From an uncultured bacterium (GTDB taxonomy: Bacteria > Cyanobacteriota > Vampirovibrionia > Gastranaerophilales > Gastranaerophilaceae): DNA of 9,981 nucleotides. The notes beneath the pieces were generated by a model. That model did no database searches, had not been told where the DNA came from, and worked only from the letters and a program-made list of their open reading frames with translations. The stretch spans positions 1-9,981 of the forward strand of contig CASECH010000006.1 of assembly GCA_949286405.1 (NCBI GenBank). Direction: 5' to 3'. Below are positions 1 through 5,808 of the stretch, in pieces. Positions within the stretch are counted from its first letter, which is position 1; each line of letters opens with the position of its first letter. Both the position numbers and the translations under genes were made by a program.

Positions 1-86
1 TGCCCTGGGCCAGACTTGAACTGGCACTGGATTTAACTCCAACCGGATTTTAAGTCCGACGCGTCTACCGATTCCGCCACCAGGGC
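1..86 (-). tRNA. trnL-UAA: tRNA-Leu (anticodon UAA)
   Basis: Read on the minus strand this folds as a class II tRNA. The 7-bp acceptor stem pairs GCCCTGG (positions 86-80) with CCAGGGC (8-2), and the discriminator A is at position 1. The D arm carries GGCGGAATCGGTAGACGC. The anticodon stem TCGGA/TCCGG encloses the loop CTTAAAA, giving anticodon TAA, which decodes UUA. A long variable arm (TGGA/TCCA stem) and a T arm GCCAG-TTCAAGT-CTGGC follow; the long variable arm and A73 are typical of tRNA-Leu. The window begins at the discriminator base, so whether the 3' CCA is encoded cannot be seen. There is no intron in the anticodon loop, which matters because many cyanobacteria carry a group I intron in this tRNA. 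The identity is very secure. Confidence 0.97.
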
Positions 87-139
87 AAATATCTTTTATT
101 CTTTTGAAATAAGCTCTAACAGCTAATCTCAATGTATTT

Positions 140-168
140 ATAATAACTTAAACAAAAATTTTTGTCAA
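140..168 (-). promoter_or_regulatory. Sigma70-type promoter of the tRNA-Leu gene
   Basis: On the minus strand a perfect -35 box TTGACA (168-163) is followed by a 17-nt spacer and the -10 box TATTAT (145-140), one mismatch from TATAAT. Transcription would start near 133, giving a leader of about 45 nt before the tRNA. A 14-bp perfect palindrome, ACAAAAATTTTTGT (152-165), covers most of the spacer and touches the -35 box. It may be chance in such AT-rich DNA. Confidence 0.75.
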
Positions 169-267
169 TAAAAATAAATTATAAAAAAATTAAGAATTAT
201 TAAGTTTATTTTTTAGCGTAATAATACAGGTTTTACCGGGAATAAATAAAATATATAAAAATTATAA

Positions 268-305
268 GCAATTTTTTATATATTATTTACTTATTATATA
301 TATAA
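268..305 (+). promoter_or_regulatory. Shared upstream element, copy 1 (GCAATT-N17-TATATA type)
   Basis: GCAATT at 268 is followed by 17 nt ending in TAC at 290, then TTATTATATATATAA (291-305), 19 nt before the ATG at 325. The same layout occurs before the genes at 8305 and 9607, with identical spacing from GCAATT to TAC. This copy has two more bases in the TA block. The TA block could hold a -10 box, but GCAATT is not a sigma70 -35 box. An activator site or an alternative sigma factor promoter is possible. The element is inferred from three-way comparison only. Confidence 0.5.
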
Positions 306-324
306 AAAATAGATAAAGGAAAGT

Positions 325-1224
325 ATGATAAGAGATTTAAAAAAGCTTGGAATGAGTTTAATAAATTTAGGGACTGGCTTAGCCGGTAGTGTGCTTGCAT
401 ACAAAGCAATGAGAGGCGGTTGTTATCATTCACAAAGCATATTCCAAGGTTATGGATTTCCTATGACAAACAATTATGGATATGGGATGTATAATTGTGA
501 TACGACATATGCAACTCAAATGGGATATATGCAAGGAGCAATGGCTGCTCAAAGAGATTTGATGTCTTTACAAGCTTCAAAAATAAACAATGGAGAAATT
601 AAAACTAAATCTGAAAAAGCAGATGCCGTTTCACAAAATCAAGACACTAATCAAGGGAAAGCCTTTGAAAAAGCAACAAAAGAAATGTTTACAGAAAATG
701 GAACAACAATAAAAGATAAAGTATTTTCATTTATGTCTGATTCTTGGAAAAGCAGACAAAAAGAAGGAAAAGATTCTAAAAATGTTGCCCAAGAGTACAA
801 AACTGGAATAAGTAATTTGGCAAAATCATACTTAATGACAATGGATACAAATTCTGGCAACAAAGATGGGTACATATCAGAAGAAGAATTTATAAATTAC
901 ACAGTCGCTAATGATATGCCAAAACTTGATCCAAATGCAACTGCGGAAGAAAAAGCAGAATATAACGAAAAACTTGCAATAATGAAAGAAAGTGCAAAAA
1001 TAGCATTCAGTAAACTTGATCAAAATGGTGATAAATCAGTTGATTGGAAAGAAACAGCTGCAATGTTTGCTGCAGTGGATGCGGATAAATCAACAGGAAA
1101 ATATAATGGTGAGATCTCTTCTAATGACTTTGCACCAATTTCAGAAAAACTTGCAGAAAGCGGACAAAATGAAGCTGATATTCAACTAAGAGCAGGATAT
1201 AAAAACCTATTCGGGAACAATTAA
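325..1224 (+). CDS. EF-hand-like calcium-binding protein with glycine-rich N-terminus, function unknown
   Basis: This 299-residue protein is not one I recognise. The start is supported by an AAAGGA ribosome site 4 nt upstream of the ATG. Residues 8-32 form a weakly hydrophobic glycine-rich stretch (GMSLINLGTGLAGSVLAYKA) without a classical cleavable signal peptide. Residues 33-65 are rich in Tyr, Gly, Asn and Cys (GYGMYNCDTTY). A polar, charged linker runs to about 165. The C-terminal half holds a canonical 12-residue EF-hand loop, DQNGDKSVDWKE (232-243), and two longer loops with EF-like ends, D174-E188 (DGYISEEEF tail) and D252-D268 (NGEISSNDF tail). EF-hands bind calcium and may act structurally or as sensors. 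The N-terminal composition and the upstream element match the genes at 8305 and 9607, so I infer a co-regulated envelope or exported protein. The gene converges on the csaB-like gene with a 5-nt gap and no convincing terminator. Confidence 0.85.
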   Translation: MIRDLKKLGMSLINLGTGLAGSVLAYKAMRGGCYHSQSIFQGYGFPMTNNYGYGMYNCDTTYATQMGYMQGAMAAQRDLMSLQASKINNGEIKTKSEKADAVSQNQDTNQGKAFEKATKEMFTENGTTIKDKVFSFMSDSWKSRQKEGKDSKNVAQEYKTGISNLAKSYLMTMDTNSGNKDGYISEEEFINYTVANDMPKLDPNATAEEKAEYNEKLAIMKESAKIAFSKLDQNGDKSVDWKETAAMFAAVDADKSTGKYNGEISSNDFAPISEKLAESGQNEADIQLRAGYKNLFGNN

Positions 1225-1229
1225 AACTA

Positions 1230-2240
1230 CTAAAAGAATTTTTCAAAATTTTCCCAATTAAAACTCTTAGTTTTTGCGTACTTAATTAAATCTTCATTTT
1301 TAAGATTTTGTAATTCATTAAAAATTTCCTGAAAATTTTCTTTAGCATCCATTGATATTACAGGGATTTTAGCTTCATCTGCTATCTTATCAACTTTAAT
1401 GTCATAGCTAATTGCACATGTTTTAATTCCTGCCATTAACGCAACTAATATAGCATGAAAACGCATAGCAATAAGATAATCAAGACTAGCCAATCTTTCT
1501 ATTGTATCTTTCAAGGGTTTTGCAGGAATAACTTCAGTATCAATATCAGGATTTAATGCTTTTAGTATACCTTCAAATTTTTTACATAAATCTAAATCTA
1601 TGCTATTTTGAAATGAAAATATTTCAATTTTTCTATCGCTAAATTCAATTACAATTTGCTCAGCTAACTTAGTCAACAGATTATAATTCATAGTCTTATA
1701 ATCTCTTAGCTGTATACCTACTGAACCTGAAGAAGGAACTTTTGGAATCGCAACAGAATAAATTGGATCACAAACTAACTCTGAATTGATACCCCAACTT
1801 TTTAAAAGCTTAAAACTATTATCATCTCGAACTGAAACATAAGAACAACGCTTTAATAAAAAACTTACAACCTTTTGGTTAACTTTTTTATTGATAGGTC
1901 CTATACCCTGAGCAAAAATAATAACTTTTTTACGAAACAAGATAGCAAGAAAGATAACAAAACAGTAGTATAAAATACTCTTTGAACTTGTTACGTCCTG
2001 AAGTAAACTTCCACCACCTGAAATTAAGACATCTGATTGTACTATGGTTAAAAATACATTAAAAAAATCAAAAGTTTTAACTGCTTTTACCCCATAATTC
2101 TTTTTGGTAAACTTTGGATTACTTGAAAAAACTGTTATATCAGCATTTAGAAACTTCAATTTATTTACAATTACAGACAAAATTGCTTCATCTCCAAAAT
2201 TATTAAATCCATAGTATCCTGATACCGCAACTTTTGTCAT
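1230..2240 (-). CDS. csaB: Polysaccharide pyruvyl transferase, CsaB-like
   Basis: This 336-residue protein belongs to the polysaccharide pyruvyl transferase family. Members transfer a ketal pyruvate from phosphoenolpyruvate onto a sugar; CsaB modifies the cell-wall polysaccharide to which SLH-domain proteins bind. Visible hallmarks are the N-terminal GYYGFNNFGDEAIL (8-21), GGGSLLQD (75-82), a hydrophobic stretch at 88-102, FAQGIGPINKK (109-119), VRDDNSFKLL (137-146), the MRFHAIL motif with its conserved Arg/His (259-265) and YDIKVDKIA (279-287). Length is normal for the family. It is the last gene of the minus-strand operon, 3 nt after the kinase stop. Its AAAGGAG ribosome site (near 2252-2258) lies inside the end of the kinase gene, so translation is probably coupled. 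The family is clear. The exact acceptor polysaccharide is not shown, and a role in SLH anchoring is inference; no SLH protein is visible here. Confidence 0.88.
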   Translation of the reverse strand: MTKVAVSGYYGFNNFGDEAILSVIVNKLKFLNADITVFSSNPKFTKKNYGVKAVKTFDFFNVFLTIVQSDVLISGGGSLLQDVTSSKSILYYCFVIFLAILFRKKVIIFAQGIGPINKKVNQKVVSFLLKRCSYVSVRDDNSFKLLKSWGINSELVCDPIYSVAIPKVPSSGSVGIQLRDYKTMNYNLLTKLAEQIVIEFSDRKIEIFSFQNSIDLDLCKKFEGILKALNPDIDTEVIPAKPLKDTIERLASLDYLIAMRFHAILVALMAGIKTCAISYDIKVDKIADEAKIPVISMDAKENFQEIFNELQNLKNEDLIKYAKTKSFNWENFEKFF

Positions 2241-2243
2241 AAC

Positions 2244-3185
2244 TTATAATTCTCCTTTATAAATTTTATACACTTGTTCTTTATAAGGAATAGATTTAAT
2301 CGCTCCAACTTGTTTTGCTTGAAGCCCTGCCATTATTGAAGCAAATTTAGTAGCCTCAATAGGTGAAAAGCCATGAGTTAGTGCATGTAAAAATCCTCCA
2401 TTAAAAACATCTCCTGAACAGGTTGTATCAATAACATCATGAGTGTAGAATTCAGTGAAAGAAATATTTCCATTATATCCTGTGTAATACCCGCCATTTT
2501 CACTTGATTTAATTATGACTATACTTACACCCATATCCCAAAGTTTTTTAATAATATTTTCAATAGAATCAAGTTCCAAGATATTTACCGTATCATGTTT
2601 TGCACTCATAAATAAAATATCTGTACAGTCAATCACATGATTAAAATCCTCTCTTGCATCTTCTTGAGAAAGAATTTGAGAATAATAATTAGGATCATAT
2701 GCAGTAGTAACACCATTTTCTCTTGCAATTTTAAAAGCCTTACATACAGCCTCGTCAGCAGAAATTGAAAGGGATTGTGTAACACCAGAAGCATATACTA
2801 TCTTTGAATTTTTTATATAATCTGGCGATATATCTTCCAAAGATAACCTTGAAGGTGCAATCTTCTTACGGTAATAAACAACTTCTTTCTCATTAATAGA
2901 AGGACGTGCTATACAATAAAAACCATTAGGTTCATTTGAAAGCCTTACTTGGGAAATATCCAACCCCTCATTTTGCCAGCTATCAAGAAGAAATTCTTTA
3001 AATGGGTCGTTACCCACTCTAGTAATAAATCCGACATTAGACCCTGCCCTAAGGGCTGCAATTGCAGTTGCCAAAGCGTCACCACCATAGTATTTATATA
3101 AACACTCTGCAGCACTTATTGACTTATCAGTGGATAATTCTATTAAGCTTTCTCCAATTGTTATAATATCAAGTTTTTGCTCCAT
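2244..3185 (-). CDS. kdgK: PfkB-family sugar kinase, probably 2-keto-3-deoxygluconate kinase
   Basis: This 313-residue protein has the ribokinase/PfkB fold signatures: the first-strand motif IITIGESLIELS (7-18), substrate-side GGDALATAIAALRAG (34-48), TRVGNDPFKEFLL (55-67), DPNYYSQIL (164-172) and the C-terminal signature DTTCSGDVFNGGF (253-265), with Asp259 as the expected catalytic base. KDG kinase phosphorylates 2-keto-3-deoxygluconate to KDPG with ATP in the Entner-Doudoroff and uronate pathways. I favour this substrate because the gene directly follows a KDPG-aldolase-like gene with 1 nt between them. An AAAAGG ribosome site inside that gene suggests coupled translation. Two positions are unusual: the usual Asn of the GGxxxNxA motif is Ala39, and the common TTGAGD is TTCSGD. 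Other keto-sugars or fructose are possible substrates. The family is certain and the substrate is tentative. Confidence 0.8.
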   Translation of the reverse strand: MEQKLDIITIGESLIELSTDKSISAAECLYKYYGGDALATAIAALRAGSNVGFITRVGNDPFKEFLLDSWQNEGLDISQVRLSNEPNGFYCIARPSINEKEVVYYRKKIAPSRLSLEDISPDYIKNSKIVYASGVTQSLSISADEAVCKAFKIARENGVTTAYDPNYYSQILSQEDAREDFNHVIDCTDILFMSAKHDTVNILELDSIENIIKKLWDMGVSIVIIKSSENGGYYTGYNGNISFTEFYTHDVIDTTCSGDVFNGGFLHALTHGFSPIEATKFASIMAGLQAKQVGAIKSIPYKEQVYKIYKGEL

Positions 3186-3186
3186 A

Positions 3187-3795
3187 CTAACCTTTTAATT
3201 CCATTAAAACCTTATTAGCTCTTTTTGTAATTTCTGAATACGAAAAACCTTCATAAAAATCTCTACCAACACCGACAGCAGAAGCACCTGCATCTATGTA
3301 ATCTCTAACTTCTGATAATTTTACATTTCCAATAGGCATTATATCCAAAAAAGGCATCGGACGTAATAAATCAGCTATATACATAGCACCTCCCATTGCT
3401 GTAATAGGAAAAATTTTAATCAAAGGAATTCTTGCTTTCCAAGCAGTATATGCCTCATTTGCAGTTGATGTTCCTGCTATATAAGGAATTTTTTTATTTT
3501 TTGATATTTTTGCAAGATTCATATGAAAAATAGGAGATGACAACAACTTAGCTCCTGACATAATAGCAGCGTTTGCTTGTGTTGAGGTAATTATACCACC
3601 TGCACAAACAGCAGCATACTTTGAAATTTCTTCAATTGCAGAATATACAGTAGGATTTTCTGCATTAATTTATAAAACTTTTACACCTCCATCAATTAAT
3701 GCTTTCGCAGTATCAATAGCAACTTGACAATCATTACATCTTAATATCGGAAAAATCTTCTCTTCTTTTATGATATCAATTAAATTTTTGTTCAT
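3187..3795 (-). pseudogene. eda: KDPG/KHG aldolase-like gene interrupted by an in-frame TAA
   Basis: Read on the minus strand from the ATG at 3795, which has an AAAGGA site upstream, the frame gives 202 codons, the normal length for KDPG aldolase. It starts MNKNLIDIIKEEKIFPILRC and continues through DGGVKVL, then TAA as codon 42 (3672-3670), then INAENPTVYSAIEEI onward. The rest is intact to the TAG at 3187: AGTSTANEA, the Schiff-base lysine context LIKIFP (Lys127), MPIGNVKL and AVGVGRDFYEG. In a working enzyme, which splits KDPG into pyruvate and glyceraldehyde 3-phosphate, codon 42 should be the catalytic Glu (E. coli Glu45). GAA to TAA is one base change. The open remainder from the ATG at 3561 (124 residues) has no ribosome site and lacks the first strands of the barrel, so it is unlikely to work. 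Other active-site positions also look divergent. It is first in the operon with the kinase and csaB-like genes. A sequencing error cannot be excluded. Confidence 0.85.
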
Positions 3796-3818
3796 AATCT
3801 ATCCTTTTTTTAGAATTT

Positions 3819-3827
3819 ATTATATCA
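3819..3827 (-). promoter_or_regulatory. Extended -10 promoter of the aldolase-kinase-csaB operon
   Basis: The minus strand reads TGATATAAT here, a perfect TATAAT (3824-3819) preceded by the TGN extension. It places transcription start near 3812, about 17 nt before the ATG at 3795. No good -35 box is seen at the usual distance, which is normal for extended -10 promoters. It lies in the 56-nt divergent gap shared with the cyclase gene at 3852, so the two transcripts may influence each other. Confidence 0.65.
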
Positions 3828-3851
3828 TGAAATAATAAAGAGGGATTTTTA

Positions 3852-5804
3852 ATGAAAAAATTTAAACAAAAAATGTTTTTTATAAAAGCTGGATTTCTAT
3901 ACTTATTTTTAATTACCTTAATTTCATTTTTATCTATTATACTTTGGGAAAACAGTTTTTATGACATGTTTGCAAGAAATATTTCTGCATCAAAAGAAGG
4001 TTCAGAAAAAATTGCAGTTGTTGTAATTGATGATAATTCTCTAAAAACTTATAGATGGCCTTGGAAAAGAGCTTTATATGGTGATATTTTTAATTACTTT
4101 TCAAATTATACAACTGCAAAGGCAATAGCATTTGATTCAGTATTACATACTCTTGATATTGAAAATCCTCAATCAGATAAAGAATTTTTTTCTACGGTAA
4201 AAAATACACCTAAATTAATTGCAGGTTATATGGCCTATGGCACAGAATTTACTGACCGATTTAAAGGAGAATTTTATAACGACAAATTCCAGTCAAAATT
4301 TGCAGTAAAAATAAATGATGAACGTTCTAATAAATATAAAATTTCAGGATATTATAGCAGCATTGGAATATACCCTGATAAATATTTTAATGCTTTGACA
4401 AAAGTCGGCTTTGTAAATGTAACAAAAGATTTTGATGATATTTTAAGAAAATCTAATGATTTAATTACTTACAATGGAGTTTTGTACCCCTCATTATCTC
4501 TACGTACGTATATGTACATAAATAATATTGATGAAATTACAGTAACTGATAAATACATTGTCAATGAAAAAACAGGATTAAAAATTCCAACAGTAAATGA
4601 ATCCGGAAATGTTAAACATTATATAAAATTTTATAAATTTATCCCAAATACCGAATACTCCTTTAAAAAATATTCAGCAATTGATATTATTAATTCAGAA
4701 AAAGCTTTGAAAGCAGGGAAAAAACCTATTATAGATCCTAATGAATTTAAAGATAAAGTCATCTATGTAGGAGCAAATGCTAAAGCAGCGGCAATAGGAC
4801 TCTCTGATGTTACTGCAACACCAATGAGTTACAATCATGCAGGAATTGATTATCAGGCAATAGTATTAAATAATTACATGGACAATGAATTCATAACCAA
4901 AACAACCTTTGCTCAAAACTTATTTATAATAGGGTTTTTGTCAATTATAAGCTTTGCTGTTATAATGAATTTTTCATTCATTATCTCTTTGCTGATTCTT
5001 CTTTTTGTATCTGTAATATACGTAATCCTAACTGGAATATGTTTTAAATATAACATTGCACCACTTGTCATAACACCGGTTATTGCACAGATAAGCACAA
5101 TGGTGTTTGGATATTCATACAGATTTATTCTTGAAGGAAGAAATAAAGAAAAAATAAAACAAGCAATGGGTAAATATCTTTCTCAAGATATAATGCAAAA
5201 TGTAGTACAGAACATAGATGATATAAAACTAGGTGGAAAGAAAGCTAATGTAACCGTATTATTTGCAGATATAAGAGGTTTTACAAGCATGAGTGAGAAA
5301 ATGTCTGCAGAAGATGTATCAAAAATTTTGAACGAGTATTTTTCTGAAATTGAACCAATTATCACAAAGTACAATGGTGTCATAAATAAGTTTATTGGTG
5401 ACGCAGTAATGGCAATTTTTGGTGAGCCAATACAAGATATTAACCACCCAGCCAATGCAGTAAGATGTGCATATGAAATGCTTAAAAAAGTAGAATGGCT
5501 TCAAGATAAGTGGCTAAACGAGGGCAAACCAAAAATTGAAATAGGAATAGGCATTAATACAGGAGAAGCCTTCGTTGGGAATATCGGATCAGAAAAAAGG
5601 CTCGAATATACAGTAATTGGGGACATGGTAAATCTTGCAAGCAGAATTGAGAGCTATAATAAGGTATATAAAACAAATTTTTTAATAAGTAGTTCTACAT
5701 ACTCATATGTTTGTTCACTAACTGACGTAATTAAAATAAGTGAAGTTACAATACGCGGGAAATCAAAAAAAATGGATATTTATGAAGTTCTAAGAGTGAA
5801 ATAG
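3852..5804 (+). CDS. CHASE2-domain membrane adenylate cyclase (class III)
   Basis: This 650-residue membrane protein probably makes cAMP from ATP in response to an extracytoplasmic signal. One membrane segment (about 12-32) is followed by a large CHASE2 sensor region (about 35-345; VVVIDDNSLKTYRWPWKR, AIAFDSVL, VIYVGANA and the late GIDYQAIVLNNYM). Three hydrophobic segments follow (about 354-373, 376-398, 401-420), then a linker and the catalytic domain (about 463-650). All catalytic residues of a class III cyclase are visible: metal-binding Asp473 (FADIRGFTSM) and Asp517 (NKFIGDAVM), purine-selecting Lys513 and Thr587 (EYTVIGD), and transition-state Asn594 and Arg598 (VNLASRIE). The Lys/Thr pair points to ATP rather than GTP. 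Sensor plus cyclase in this order is common in cyanobacteria and proteobacteria. The start follows an AAAGAGGG ribosome site. The signal sensed is unknown. recG begins 4 nt after the stop, so the two are likely cotranscribed. Confidence 0.95.
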   Translation: MKKFKQKMFFIKAGFLYLFLITLISFLSIILWENSFYDMFARNISASKEGSEKIAVVVIDDNSLKTYRWPWKRALYGDIFNYFSNYTTAKAIAFDSVLHTLDIENPQSDKEFFSTVKNTPKLIAGYMAYGTEFTDRFKGEFYNDKFQSKFAVKINDERSNKYKISGYYSSIGIYPDKYFNALTKVGFVNVTKDFDDILRKSNDLITYNGVLYPSLSLRTYMYINNIDEITVTDKYIVNEKTGLKIPTVNESGNVKHYIKFYKFIPNTEYSFKKYSAIDIINSEKALKAGKKPIIDPNEFKDKVIYVGANAKAAAIGLSDVTATPMSYNHAGIDYQAIVLNNYMDNEFITKTTFAQNLFIIGFLSIISFAVIMNFSFIISLLILLFVSVIYVILTGICFKYNIAPLVITPVIAQISTMVFGYSYRFILEGRNKEKIKQAMGKYLSQDIMQNVVQNIDDIKLGGKKANVTVLFADIRGFTSMSEKMSAEDVSKILNEYFSEIEPIITKYNGVINKFIGDAVMAIFGEPIQDINHPANAVRCAYEMLKKVEWLQDKWLNEGKPKIEIGIGINTGEAFVGNIGSEKRLEYTVIGDMVNLASRIESYNKVYKTNFLISSSTYSYVCSLTDVIKISEVTIRGKSKKMDIYEVLRVK

Positions 5805-5808
5805 CCAT

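Noticed and set aside
1260..1274. AAAACT-CTT-AGTTTT hairpin near the convergent gene ends, as a terminator
   Set aside because: It is only 6 bp with four A-T pairs at its base and lies within the csaB-like coding end. It is too weak to call.
3670..3672. Recoding of the TAA as an amino acid (selenocysteine- or pyrrolysine-like readthrough)
   Set aside because: Known recoding uses TGA or TAG, not TAA, and TAA ends other genes in the window. A nonsense change or sequence error is simpler.
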